In this document: positions 52,334 through 60,960 of the stretch, in pieces
How positions within the stretch are numbered: the first letter of the stretch is position 1
How the letters are laid out: every line of letters starts with the position of its first letter
From: a virus
Virus record (IMG/VR): IMGVR_UViG_3300025096_000006
Location: 44,231 to 108,230 of that record
DNA: 64,000 bases
Reading direction: 5' to 3' (one strand)
Made by a program: the position numbers and the translations under genes
Notes under the pieces: model-generated
What the model was told of the DNA's origin: nothing
The model's input: only the letters and a program-made list of their open reading frames with translations
The model's database searches: none

Positions 52334-52857
52334 CTTTTTGCAACCTCATTATATCCTTCGTGTGTGAAATGTACCCCATCGATCAAATGCTCTCCAAGAC
52401 CGCCCATGGAACAAATCATAAAATTTATTTTTTTAGACAAATCGATGATGCATTGATTATATTTATCAATATATTCTCTGTTGAACATGTAATAGGGACT
52501 AAACTTCAGTGCCGGCAAAGTAGCAACAATTGGCACTTTTCCATTAGCCTTAATTGAATTAATTATTTGTCGTAGATTATCTTCATAAATATCAATCGGA
52601 GTAGGTATTTTAGTATCATTAGTTCCGATCATTAACAAACATATGCGAGCGCTGGCGTTTGATTTTAAAATATGCCAGCTTCTTCTTAGTAAATCAGAAC
52701 TAGTTTCTCCATTAATGCCATAATTGTGACAAATATAAAACTCTCCTGTTTTTTCGCTCAAAATTTTACCTAGCTCAGCTGGATAGGATCTTCCATATCT
52801 GTCACGAGCGCCGTATGTTAGTGAATCTCCCAAGCATACAATTTCATTCCAAATCAT
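52303..52857 (-). CDS. SGNH/GDSL-family hydrolase
   Basis: 184 residues. The four family blocks are present: VCLGDSLTYG (S12), NYGINGETSSD, LMIGTNDTK and DGVHFTHEGY with the Asp-x-x-His pair. There is no signal peptide, so it acts in the cytoplasm, probably removing or transferring O-acyl groups on sugars, as many polysaccharide-locus SGNH enzymes do. It overlaps the downstream gene by 31 bases. Confidence 0.87.
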   Translation of the reverse strand: MIWNEIVCLGDSLTYGARDRYGRSYPAELGKILSEKTGEFYICHNYGINGETSSDLLRRSWHILKSNASARICLLMIGTNDTKIPTPIDIYEDNLRQIINSIKANGKVPIVATLPALKFSPYYMFNREYIDKYNQCIIDLSKKINFMICSMGGLGEHLIDGVHFTHEGYNEVAKRWTKSILSLS

Positions 52858-52869
52858 TATAAATTTCCT

Positions 52870-54495
52870 TTAAATTTTTATCTTATTAACAGTATCCCAG
52901 CTGCCATCTAAGCAATTTTTAATACACATGTCTCGTTCTGTAAAAAACTGCGCGTGAGATACTGCTTGATTATTAGATGTGGCTTTAGAATCTACGCCCA
53001 ACTCATATCCGAGCAGAGAGCTGTGTAATTCTTTTTCATCAGGAGGATGTGGCGGGCAATAAGTCTGTATGTTGCCAAATTTTTGCGCAGTATAAGAAAA
53101 ATGCATATCCTCTCCATTATCCCAAGTAGGCGGCATCTCTTGCCATAAATACGGCAACCACTCGCGTTTAAAAAACCATGCATGACCAACATAGTCTACT
53201 CTTTCTATTTCAATATTTTGAGATGGCCATCCATGACGATAATATTGCATTGCTTTATGACCAGTCTGCACATATCCGGCGCCTCCCATAATTCCTTCTT
53301 TGATTTGCATTGAATTTAAACAATTTTGATGCCATTGAGTACCTGGAATGGTATCGTCATCGTAAACGGAAATATACTCGGTATCCGCCAATAAACCAGC
53401 CGCAAACCTTCCGTAAAATTTCCAGTTAAAGTCATTGTGAAATATTCTATCTACACCGAGAGATTCAAAGTCAAAATCCTTATTATCTTCGTGCGCGTTA
53501 ACCCAAAGCCAAATTTGTTTTGGGGGAGCTGTTTGATTTCTTAACGCATCTACTTGCATTTTAAGATTATAGGGTCTACGATATGCATTTAAGATAACAG
53601 TAATATCTGCATTAGAAGTATTTTGAGTTACTTTGTGTTCTTCAAAAACAGCAGATTTAATATCTTCATACACTCTTTGTCTTTGAGAGCGAACAAATTC
53701 AATAAGTTCTTTTCCTTTATATTGTTTAAACCAATCTTCTGAGATGCAACCATTTTTAACTGTGGTTATTAAAAGACAGTCTACCATTCGTGCTTCGATT
53801 AATACTCTATTGAATGTTTCTAATACTTTTGGAAAATACACATAAGTTTTATGAGAAGATAGCTGTTTAATAAATTCTTCATAATCGGGAGAGCCAATTA
53901 GAGTAAATTTTAATGAATTTTCTTTACAATATCGAATACACTCTTGAGTATTTTTTGTGGGATTTGAGCTATTGACAATGGAGTAATCTTCTTGCTTGGT
54001 ATTGTTAATATTTTTTTCTATTATCGCAAGCTGTTTATCCGTCCACAGACTCATACCAAGATTAATTACGTTATTAATATTTAAATTCTTTTCTATTACT
54101 TCTTTGTGTATTTTTGATTGCGCAAAAATAGCTTTTGCATTAGCATAAAAAGCTCTATTAATGATATATTGAGAAGGAGCTAAATAGTCCTCAAACACAG
54201 ACGGATCTCGCGTGCTTAGATACTTATGATCGTGCTCCATTATACAGTAAGAGCCTGGGTGCTTTATTAGTTCTTGTTTTGTTTGTTCACTAAGATTACA
54301 AAAATTTGATATTATAAATTTAAATCCGCAATTTCGATAAAGCTTAATATGCTTGTCAATTATTAAATTAGAATTAAACTTAACAATTTTTATATCATCT
54401 TGTTTGAGAAGAGATATAAGAATATCGTCACAAATTTCTCCACCGCCGGCGACTTGATTGACAAAAAAGTCCGATATAAAAACTATTTTCTTCAT
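52870..54495 (-). CDS. Two-domain glycosyltransferase, GT4-like plus GT2-like
   Basis: 541 residues. Residues 1-270 are a GT-B-like domain (KIVFISDFFVNQVAGGGEIC, SSNPTKNTQECIRYC, VYFPKVLETFNRVLIEARMV). From about residue 295 a GT-A domain begins: ADITVILNAYRRPYNLKMQV, then YISVYDDDTIPGTQWHQNC with the metal-binding Asp cluster, and WDNGEDMHFSYTAQKFGN with the expected acidic residues. Fusion of the two folds in one chain suggests consecutive transfer of two sugars. The gene is complete, with no internal frameshift. Confidence 0.78.
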   Translation of the reverse strand: MKKIVFISDFFVNQVAGGGEICDDILISLLKQDDIKIVKFNSNLIIDKHIKLYRNCGFKFIISNFCNLSEQTKQELIKHPGSYCIMEHDHKYLSTRDPSVFEDYLAPSQYIINRAFYANAKAIFAQSKIHKEVIEKNLNINNVINLGMSLWTDKQLAIIEKNINNTKQEDYSIVNSSNPTKNTQECIRYCKENSLKFTLIGSPDYEEFIKQLSSHKTYVYFPKVLETFNRVLIEARMVDCLLITTVKNGCISEDWFKQYKGKELIEFVRSQRQRVYEDIKSAVFEEHKVTQNTSNADITVILNAYRRPYNLKMQVDALRNQTAPPKQIWLWVNAHEDNKDFDFESLGVDRIFHNDFNWKFYGRFAAGLLADTEYISVYDDDTIPGTQWHQNCLNSMQIKEGIMGGAGYVQTGHKAMQYYRHGWPSQNIEIERVDYVGHAWFFKREWLPYLWQEMPPTWDNGEDMHFSYTAQKFGNIQTYCPPHPPDEKELHSSLLGYELGVDSKATSNNQAVSHAQFFTERDMCIKNCLDGSWDTVNKIKI

Positions 54496-54500
54496 ATTGC

Positions 54501-55760
54501 TTAAAACGATAAAACTGCATCTTTTGAAGATAAAGAGTGTTCTGAATTAATTCCCAGCCCACGACACACAGATTCAACCATTTCGCTATATTGCTTTTCA
54601 GTTGAAAAGTTTTTCTTAACTTTTTCAGAATATTCAACACATCTTTTAGTCGTGTTTTCAGCACTTTTTCCAGTTAAAGATTCGTAACATCTTCTCATTT
54701 GATACCGAACAGATTTTTCTCTTGGAAATGCCCACATAGACTCTTTAATCAAAACTCCATTCCAGACAGCTTCTTGTTGAATAGGCTGTATATCATACGC
54801 AACATTAAAAAACATATCTTCGCCAGTTTCACTATCAACCAAAAAATCTAACTGGCCAGACCAGCCGGTTGTAACAACAGGAAGTCCACTATATATTGCT
54901 TCAAAGGTTGGAAGACCAAATCCTTCTCCGTGAGTTAAAAGCAAAAATGATTTAATTTTAGGATGTACGTATAGAGAGTGCATCTCTTCGTCAGACATGT
55001 CTCCGTGAAGAAGATAAATTTTACACTTATGATCTCCAAGGCTAGAAAGATATGCTTTAAAATGTGCTATTTGCATTTCTCTGTCTGAAATACAATTTCT
55101 AGCAAAGTTAGACTTCAATACTAACCCAACCTCTTCGTCTCTAAACTCTTCGATAAACCATTTAATTGTATTTAAAATGTTTTTTCGAGGACCCATTTGT
55201 GCAACAGTCAAAAAATTAAAATCATATTCTAAGTTTAATGACAATTCTGTATAATTTTCGTATGTTTTTACAGGATAGTTGACAACATCAATTGGCGTCT
55301 CTATGGCTATATCCATCGTTTGTCCGGTAGTATTATTTGTGGCCGCGTACTGAGTCTCTGTAAATCCTCGCTTTGCGTGTTCTGATATGACTATAACTCT
55401 GTCCATATCATTTGCCTTTATCAGCCATTCATGAGCCACTCTTGTGCTTTCAATACCTGCTGTATATCCAATGTTAATAGGAGCAATTGGTTGCCATTCA
55501 TTTGGAATGGTCACTTGTATCGATGCATCAAATTGAAGATTTTGTTGAGCATGTGCGATTGCTTTTTCAACCATTGAATCAATCCATTGACGCTCCTCGT
55601 TATTTTCGCACATCCATGATGTTTTGCCCCATTCTAGAGGGTGTATATAAATGTCAAACAGATCCGATCTAGAGCGCAAAGCTCTAGCCAAAAATCTAGT
55701 TTGCTCTCCATATCCAGAACGAGTCAAAATAGGACCCTTAATTAAAACTTTCTTTTTCAT
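54501..55760 (-). CDS. GT4-family glycosyltransferase, 419 aa
   Basis: The start is placed at ATG 55758-55760 (MKKKVLIKGPILTRSGYGEQ), preceded by GGAGG and overlapping the stop of the gene upstream by ATGA. A start seven codons earlier lacks such a signal. The N-terminal Gly-rich loop is RSGYGEQTRFLARAL. The C-terminal donor site is LLTHGEGFGLPTFEAIYSGL, the E-x7-E motif of retaining GT4 enzymes. The donor sugar is unknown. Confidence 0.87.
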   Translation of the reverse strand: MKKKVLIKGPILTRSGYGEQTRFLARALRSRSDLFDIYIHPLEWGKTSWMCENNEERQWIDSMVEKAIAHAQQNLQFDASIQVTIPNEWQPIAPINIGYTAGIESTRVAHEWLIKANDMDRVIVISEHAKRGFTETQYAATNNTTGQTMDIAIETPIDVVNYPVKTYENYTELSLNLEYDFNFLTVAQMGPRKNILNTIKWFIEEFRDEEVGLVLKSNFARNCISDREMQIAHFKAYLSSLGDHKCKIYLLHGDMSDEEMHSLYVHPKIKSFLLLTHGEGFGLPTFEAIYSGLPVVTTGWSGQLDFLVDSETGEDMFFNVAYDIQPIQQEAVWNGVLIKESMWAFPREKSVRYQMRRCYESLTGKSAENTTKRCVEYSEKVKKNFSTEKQYSEMVESVCRGLGINSEHSLSSKDAVLSF

Positions 55761-57043
55761 GCTACCTCCAACAAGTGCCAACGTTTATAGCCTTTTCTCG
55801 TTTCCCAAGAACCGTGCTTTTCAATAATATTATCTATTGTTTCTATCCAGCTCTTATTGAATTTTTCAAAACTATAATTATTTGCAACATGGTTTAAGCC
55901 CTGTGTCGACATTTTTTTATAAGACTTGTTAGAAACATTTAATGCTTTTTGTAAAGTATTGTGAAAATCTTCACGACTTATTCTATCTTCATAAATATAA
56001 GGCACCTGCAAAGAACCAATGACTGCTTTTGATGCCGGCTGGATTCCCCACCCAAACCAATTAGTACCATCGGTTACTTGCTCTTGCAAGCCTCCGGTCA
56101 TATTAACGATAATAGGAGTTCCACAAGCTAAGGACTCAAGAGTTGCCAGCCCAAATCCTTCAGCATCTGAAATATTTATAGTAAAATCAGCTGCATTATA
56201 CATGTGGGCTAGCTCTGGCGGCGGAATCTTTTTTGTGGACAGCATTACCTGTCCATCATCAACTCCCAAATGTTGAATAAGGTGTGGAAGATCTTGCCCG
56301 TGGGGATCTCGGGCATCTGTGTGCATCAACAACATTGCTTTGTCGTGACCAACCTTATCTAAAAATTCTTTAAACCACCAAACTAATGTGCCGCTCTGCT
56401 TACGGCGAGCATTTCTATTATTCCAGAAAAAGATTTTTTTATTAGCATTCTTAAGATTAATTGATGATTCGTTTACAAGTTTATTTCTAATAATATTAAT
56501 TTTATTTTTGTCTTCTTGGGTCTTGTATTTATAAAAATGTTCTGAATTAACTGCATGTGAAATATGATGAGTGCTAACTTCGGGCACTACATCGTTTAAT
56601 ATATTATAAGTAACTTTAGAAATTGCTACTACCTCGTCTGTTGAACGATAGTATACTCCATTAAATACAGGAGCCGGATAGTTATCCCATACGTGATAAT
56701 AGACCATAGGAACATTTGCTCTAACTTCATTTTCCATTTCCCACAGCCAACCATAAAATCGCGGGTCGGTCATGAACCATAAAAGATCTGGTCTTTCTTT
56801 TTGAAGAATAGAGCGAATCATTTCAGGAGTTCCGTATCCATCAACAGGATAAATAATCCAATCGTTTTCCCATCCTTCAACTTGTTTTGGAGTATAGTCT
56901 TCGTGTTTCATTGCCCCGCCTAAACAGATAAACTTGTATCTTCCTGTTTTCAGTAGGGCTTCAATAAAATATCTTGTTTGTGTGCCAACGCCTGATGGTG
57001 ATAATGGATGGTCAGATAAGACCAAAATTTTCTTTTTTGTCAT
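55757..57043 (-). CDS. GT4-family glycosyltransferase, 428 aa
   Basis: The first gene of the glycan cassette in transcription order. N-terminal SDHPLSPSGVGTQTRYFIEA is the loop of GT-B enzymes. KKIFFWNNRNARRKQSGTLV begins the donor domain, and ISDAEGFGLATLESLACGTP is the E-x7-E motif. It is similar in plan to 54501-55760, so the two may be paralogues acting in sequence. It begins 7 bases after the nuclease gene, with GAGGAATAA as ribosome binding site. Confidence 0.87.
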   Translation of the reverse strand: MTKKKILVLSDHPLSPSGVGTQTRYFIEALLKTGRYKFICLGGAMKHEDYTPKQVEGWENDWIIYPVDGYGTPEMIRSILQKERPDLLWFMTDPRFYGWLWEMENEVRANVPMVYYHVWDNYPAPVFNGVYYRSTDEVVAISKVTYNILNDVVPEVSTHHISHAVNSEHFYKYKTQEDKNKINIIRNKLVNESSINLKNANKKIFFWNNRNARRKQSGTLVWWFKEFLDKVGHDKAMLLMHTDARDPHGQDLPHLIQHLGVDDGQVMLSTKKIPPPELAHMYNAADFTINISDAEGFGLATLESLACGTPIIVNMTGGLQEQVTDGTNWFGWGIQPASKAVIGSLQVPYIYEDRISREDFHNTLQKALNVSNKSYKKMSTQGLNHVANNYSFEKFNKSWIETIDNIIEKHGSWETRKGYKRWHLLEVA

Positions 57044-57050
57044 TTATTCC

Positions 57051-57815
57051 TCATGGACATTCTTTTGTGTGTCTAAACGTACACCGCTCACACGAGAGCC
57101 TATTCTTAATGTACCGTTTATTTTTAATATTGTATAATGCTTTGTGCAATAATTTAAGAGCGTTTTCAGTTTTTCTTGGACCGCTCGTCACCCTAAATAG
57201 TTCAACTCTATTTTTCTTTGCGGTTCTCTTAAGAAGTGCAAAGTGTGTTTCTACATTAGCGGGATCAATTTCCATCTTTTGTGCAAAGAAGTGCTTATAA
57301 AGCGTAAGCTGATAAGTGGTCATCTTCTCACTACGGCGGCGAGAGTCCCAGCCCCAAGAGCAAGTCTTCCAATCAAAAATATGAACCTTTCCATCTGGTG
57401 TAGAGACAATCGCATCAATATATCCCTTGAACATATAATCGTCTTCGCCAGAAATAGGCTCGTAAAGCTTTAGCTCTACTGCTTCGACGTTGTATTCTCC
57501 GAAGTAGTCTGAGACTGCTTCTTCGATCTCTGGAAGTAAAGCTTTCCCTTGTCCCACCATTTGATCAACCAATCCGCTATCCACAGGCACATCGTCTCCG
57601 AGGTCAGTAATATGATCATTAAAGCTACGAACAAAAAATCCTTCATCGTCGATCTCTTCCTTTAATAGTTTTTTCTCGCATACAGCGTGGATAGCTGATC
57701 CGAATGCGGTGAACTCATTCCCCTTGAATCCTTTGAGCTTATCAATACGTGTAAGTTTATGATAAAACGCGCAAGTTACCCAATCTTTGAGTTCAGAATA
57801 TGAAATATGTGGCAA
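57051..57815 (-). CDS. Cas4/RecB-like PD-(D/E)XK nuclease
   Basis: 254 residues. The nuclease core shows H43 (FGSAIHAV), GYIDAIVS with D134, and IFDWKT with D148 and K150. Four cysteines, C15 (WVTCAFYH) and C242, C245 and C253 at the C-terminus (CERCTFRHTKEC), form the pattern that holds an iron-sulphur cluster in Cas4 and AddB-type exonucleases. It probably trims DNA ends in replication or recombination, or degrades host DNA. No cas genes or CRISPR repeats are nearby. A consensus promoter lies directly upstream, and the glycan cassette directly downstream. Confidence 0.87.
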   Translation of the reverse strand: MPHISYSELKDWVTCAFYHKLTRIDKLKGFKGNEFTAFGSAIHAVCEKKLLKEEIDDEGFFVRSFNDHITDLGDDVPVDSGLVDQMVGQGKALLPEIEEAVSDYFGEYNVEAVELKLYEPISGEDDYMFKGYIDAIVSTPDGKVHIFDWKTCSWGWDSRRRSEKMTTYQLTLYKHFFAQKMEIDPANVETHFALLKRTAKKNRVELFRVTSGPRKTENALKLLHKALYNIKNKRYIKNRLSCERCTFRHTKECP

Positions 57816-57837
57816 AATCCCTCCAGATTTATATTAT

Positions 57838-57866
57838 ATTATAACCACTTATTTACTAGTTGTCAA
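57838..57866 (-). promoter_or_regulatory. Consensus sigma-70 promoter
   Basis: TTGACA (57861-57866), 17-base spacer, TATAAT (57838-57843) on the minus strand, a full consensus match. It overlaps the last codons of the metallopeptidase and precedes the nuclease gene by about 20 bases. With no later terminator seen, it could drive the whole glycan cassette. Confidence 0.88.
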
Positions 57867-58554
57867 GCTTTTCTGGGCTTTGTAATAGAATTAATTTTTT
57901 ATAGAGTTCTGGACTAACTTTTTGTAAAAATCCATGTCCATCTGGATTAATATAAAATTCAGTAAACCCTGTTGCGTAATACTCTCTTAAAGATGTTGCA
58001 GCGTATGGTGATATAAAGATTCCTTCTACTAATGTGGATAGTTTGTTATATCCCACTTTTTCATATAAAAACATATCAAACTCTTTATTATATTCAAGCT
58101 CCATAAAAACCGATATTGGAGCCTTAAAGCCTTTCTCCCATAAAATATCATGAAGAAACTTTCTTTTTCTTAAAAACTCAAGTTCAATTTTTTTATCGCC
58201 ATATAAAAAATAGCCGTGAGGCTCTTCTAAAGAGTGTGATATTTCATGTATGATGTCATCGTACATATCCATAAAATCATTTTGAATATTAGATACATAT
58301 ATTGTTCCCCCATCATAGAATGCATTTATACTGCGCTCTTCAAACTCGTCAAACCATCCAACAATTATCATTTCTACTTCTGATAATAGATGATCGGGAA
58401 CTACAGATTCAATATCGCCTACAACTGTCTCAACATTGATGTCTTCGTTTTCAACAGGATCTTTAAAATATACATGAATCCCTGTTGGGGTATAAAAGTC
58501 AGTCTGTTGTTCTATTAGTCGCTTCTGTTTCTGTTGTATATAATCCTTTAGCAT
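57856..58554 (-). CDS. HExxH metallopeptidase-like protein, 232 aa
   Basis: The zinc motif is DIIHEISHSLE (H103, E104, H107). A second block, LREYYATGFTEFYIN, resembles the YxxxE/Tyr-rich third-ligand region of anthrax lethal factor-like peptidases (ATLF), where Glu completes the zinc site. There is no signal peptide or membrane helix, so the target would be cytoplasmic. The N-terminal 60 residues are charged. It might inactivate a host factor or process a phage protein; neither is shown. The gene starts within the end of 58499-58792. Confidence 0.72.
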   Translation of the reverse strand: MLKDYIQQKQKRLIEQQTDFYTPTGIHVYFKDPVENEDINVETVVGDIESVVPDHLLSEVEMIIVGWFDEFEERSINAFYDGGTIYVSNIQNDFMDMYDDIIHEISHSLEEPHGYFLYGDKKIELEFLRKRKFLHDILWEKGFKAPISVFMELEYNKEFDMFLYEKVGYNKLSTLVEGIFISPYAATSLREYYATGFTEFYINPDGHGFLQKVSPELYKKLILLQSPEKLDN

Positions 58555-58792
58555 CTTCTAATCCCAATTTATATCCGCGAAGAAAATTTTCTTCAGCATA
58601 CGCAAACGCAAATTCAGGAAAATCAGTTGCAAGAACTTCTGCTATCATATTAACGGTTACTTCTTCGTTATTAAGCTTTGTTCCAACATATTCAACAAGA
58701 TATTGTTGTAATTCTGAATTTGGCGTAACGGCCAAGCCCAGCAGAGGGTTTGTGTGTGCTTCTTCTTCTGTAATAACTTTTTCTTCTGACAT
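58499..58792 (-). CDS. Small acidic protein, 97 aa
   Basis: It begins MSEEKVITEEEAHTNPLLGL. Helical centre (VTVNMIAEVLATDFPEFAFA) and a Thr-rich C-terminus. No family is recognised. The ATG is preceded by AAGGAG. It overlaps the metallopeptidase by 56 bases in another frame; both have good starts, so the overlap seems real. Confidence 0.68.
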   Translation of the reverse strand: MSEEKVITEEEAHTNPLLGLAVTPNSELQQYLVEYVGTKLNNEEVTVNMIAEVLATDFPEFAFAYAEENFLRGYKLGLEDAKGLYTTETEATNRTTD

Positions 58793-58808
58793 TTATAACT
58801 CCTTAATC

Positions 58809-58836
58809 AGTATATCATAATCATAAGACTTTTGAA
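58809..58836 (-). promoter_or_regulatory. Possible promoter before the 97-aa gene
   Basis: TTCAAA (58831-58836), 16 bases, TATACT (58809-58814) with an extended TGN before the -10 box. It overlaps the end of phoH. Confidence 0.4.
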
Positions 58837-60149
58837 GCGAGTGTGGCTAATTCGCTTCTTTCGCCTTTTTTAAACGTCACATGTCCAGCAATTGGATATT
58901 GTTTAAAACTTTCAATTGCATGCGCTAAACCATTAGACGTTTCATTAACATAAATATTATCAATTTGTTCAATATCGCCTGTTAATATAATTTTAGTACC
59001 ATCACCAATGCGGGTAATAATAGTTTTAATCTCATGTTTTGTTAAATTTTGTGCTTCATCAATAATAACATATGCATTTGCTATTGAGCGACCACGAATG
59101 TATGTTAATGCTTCGATCTCTATTTTACCTTTCTCGACATACATTTGTAAGGCATTTCTATCTCCAATAAGATATTGTAAATTATCTTGAATCGGCATTA
59201 GCCATGGTAACATTTTTTCGTGCATTGTTCCCGGCAAGAATCCAATATCTTTCCCTAGCGGTTGGACTGGTCTTGACACTATTAGTCTATCATAATGATT
59301 GTCGCCGGTACCGAGTGTTTGTTGAAGACCGGATGCTATAGCACATAGAGTTTTTCCAGAGCCGGCGCGCCCAATTAAAGAAACTATTTTAATATCTGGA
59401 TCCATTAAAAGATCCATAGCAAACGCCTGTTCCTTGTTTCTAGCAGAAATATTCCAATCAGGCAGCTTATCGTGAATAATCTTTTTTAAAGGAGCGTGGT
59501 GACTTTTAAAGCGCGCTAATGCTGTCTTTTTTTCATTAGCGTTAGAGACCATCATAACAAATTGATTTGGATACCATGAATCTCCTACTTCATCCGATTC
59601 GATAAGAATATCTTCTCCATCGTAAAATCTATCAATAACCTGATCGTCAACAAGATGCTCAATAAATCCATTATAAAGCTGATCAGATGATTCGGCCGCT
59701 TTTTCAGTAACATAATCTTCAGCTATCATCCCAATAGAATCACATATCACTCGCATATTAATATCGCGTGATACTACAATCATCTTTCTATTTGGCTGCT
59801 TCTGCTGTACAGCTTTTGCTGTAGCGAGAATGACATGATCTGGTATTCCAATATCTAAATCTGGCGGGAATACAGAATCTGCCAAGCAGGAATATGACAT
59901 TACTTTAACAAGACCCTTGCCCTTGCCAAGGCGGACGCCTTTTTGTAAATCGCCGGTGATCCTTAGCTCATCAAGAGTTCTGATTATTTTTCTAGCGTTT
60001 GCTCCTGCGGAGTCCTGGCGCTTTTTGTGTTTATCGACTTCTTCAAGTACTTTAAGAGGAATAAAGATATCATTATTGCCAAACTCAAATATTGAATTAG
60101 CATCTGTTAAATAAACGCTGGTGTCCAGCACATAATTCTTTTTAGCCAT
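58821..60149 (-). CDS. phoH: PIN-PhoH ATPase
   Basis: 442 residues. An N-terminal PIN nuclease domain (VLDTSVYLTD with D9; VVSRDINMRV with D129) is fused to a PhoH ATPase with Walker A GRAGSGKT at 260-267 and Walker B YVIIDEAQNL. This PhoH2-type architecture acts on RNA: PhoH is a helicase-like ATPase and PIN a ribonuclease. phoH genes are widespread in marine phages as auxiliary genes of unclear role. The length is full for the family and all key motifs are present. A promoter inside the upstream gene (60239-60267) could serve it. Confidence 0.93.
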   Translation of the reverse strand: MAKKNYVLDTSVYLTDANSIFEFGNNDIFIPLKVLEEVDKHKKRQDSAGANARKIIRTLDELRITGDLQKGVRLGKGKGLVKVMSYSCLADSVFPPDLDIGIPDHVILATAKAVQQKQPNRKMIVVSRDINMRVICDSIGMIAEDYVTEKAAESSDQLYNGFIEHLVDDQVIDRFYDGEDILIESDEVGDSWYPNQFVMMVSNANEKKTALARFKSHHAPLKKIIHDKLPDWNISARNKEQAFAMDLLMDPDIKIVSLIGRAGSGKTLCAIASGLQQTLGTGDNHYDRLIVSRPVQPLGKDIGFLPGTMHEKMLPWLMPIQDNLQYLIGDRNALQMYVEKGKIEIEALTYIRGRSIANAYVIIDEAQNLTKHEIKTIITRIGDGTKIILTGDIEQIDNIYVNETSNGLAHAIESFKQYPIAGHVTFKKGERSELATLASKVL

Positions 60150-60405
60150 TTGTTTTAATTAGTTCGATTATATTTGTTTGATAAACAAACGTCTCTATTT
60201 GATCTGGAAATTTAAATGGGATTTGCCATTCCTTACGTAGTATATCCGCTTCACGCTGTCGTGTCAAGTGGGCGCGCCAAATAACATAGCTAGGATCTTT
60301 AGGAGGATTGCTAACAATACGCTCAACAAGTTTAACGTGAAATTTAGGTATCACTTCACCAGCGCTGGATCTTACCAGCACTATATCACCCACTTTGTAT
60401 TTCAT
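60142..60405 (-). CDS. Small beta-barrel-like protein, 87 aa
   Basis: The start is set at ATG 60403-60405 (MKYKVGDIVLVRSSAGEVIP), inside the end of tdk. Earlier in-frame Met codons would extend far into the kinase gene. The N-terminal KVGDIVLVRS pattern looks like an SH3/KOW-type small barrel. The rest (READILRKEWQIPFKFPDQI) is mixed. No function is recognised. Its coding sequence contains a strong promoter-like sequence. Confidence 0.65.
   Translation of the reverse strand: MKYKVGDIVLVRSSAGEVIPKFHVKLVERIVSNPPKDPSYVIWRAHLTRQREADILRKEWQIPFKFPDQIETFVYQTNIIELIKTNG
60239..60267 (-). promoter_or_regulatory. Strong internal promoter before phoH
   Basis: TTGACA (60262-60267), 17 bases, TATACT (60239-60244) on the minus strand inside the 87-residue gene. 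It lies about 90 bases before the phoH start. Confidence 0.6.
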
Positions 60406-60946
60406 TAAAGTAACTATGGTGCTTCCAACAGCGAGGCTCATAAAGTTCGGCGCCTCCAACTGTTATTTCAGCAATATCTTCTACTTTTTTATGCGTGTAG
60501 TAAGCATCTTGTCCACAAACTGTACATACCGCAGGACATTTTTCAATGCGTGTTGCCCACGGAAACATAGCTTCAACCTCCTCAAATGCCTTTCCAGTCG
60601 CAGATAAATCTAAAGACGATACTACAATCGTTTTACCTTTTTTAAACAGGTCAATGAGCGCCCAGGACGTCCCAGGTATCATAAACGCTTCATCCACAGC
60701 AATAACATCGTATTCATTGTGGTGGCTTATATATTGATGTATCTCCATTCCGCTATTAACTACACGTGCCGGCATAGATGCTCCTGAATGCGTAACGATA
60801 CTGGTTTCACAATAGCGATCGTCGATACCGGGCTTAAATGCAATGATGTTACGCTTCTGGTATTTATAGCGATCTAAAGCCGCAAACAAACGGGTAGTCT
60901 TTGATCCAAACATTGGTCCAGTGAAAATGGTGAACTTTGGATTCAT
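60386..60946 (-). CDS. tdk: Thymidine kinase (type II)
   Basis: 186 residues from ATG 60946. An upstream extension would run through tRNA-Gly and is rejected. P-loop GPMFGSKT at 10-17 (the common form is GPMFSGKT), Walker B-like IAVDEAFM with D85 and E86, and zinc ligands C141, C144 (CTVC) and C173, H176 (CWKH). It phosphorylates thymidine to dTMP, feeding phage DNA synthesis. Length is normal for the family. It follows the two tRNA genes by 14 bases, with GAGGGTATT as ribosome binding site. Confidence 0.93.
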   Translation of the reverse strand: MNPKFTIFTGPMFGSKTTRLFAALDRYKYQKRNIIAFKPGIDDRYCETSIVTHSGASMPARVVNSGMEIHQYISHHNEYDVIAVDEAFMIPGTSWALIDLFKKGKTIVVSSLDLSATGKAFEEVEAMFPWATRIEKCPAVCTVCGQDAYYTHKKVEDIAEITVGGAELYEPRCWKHHSYFNEIQSG

Positions 60947-60960
60947 AATACCCTCAAATG

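Noticed and set aside
57051-57815. Cas4-like nuclease as part of a CRISPR system
   Set aside because: No cas1, cas2 or other cas gene and no repeat-spacer array is visible. Stand-alone Cas4/RecB-like nucleases are common in phages.
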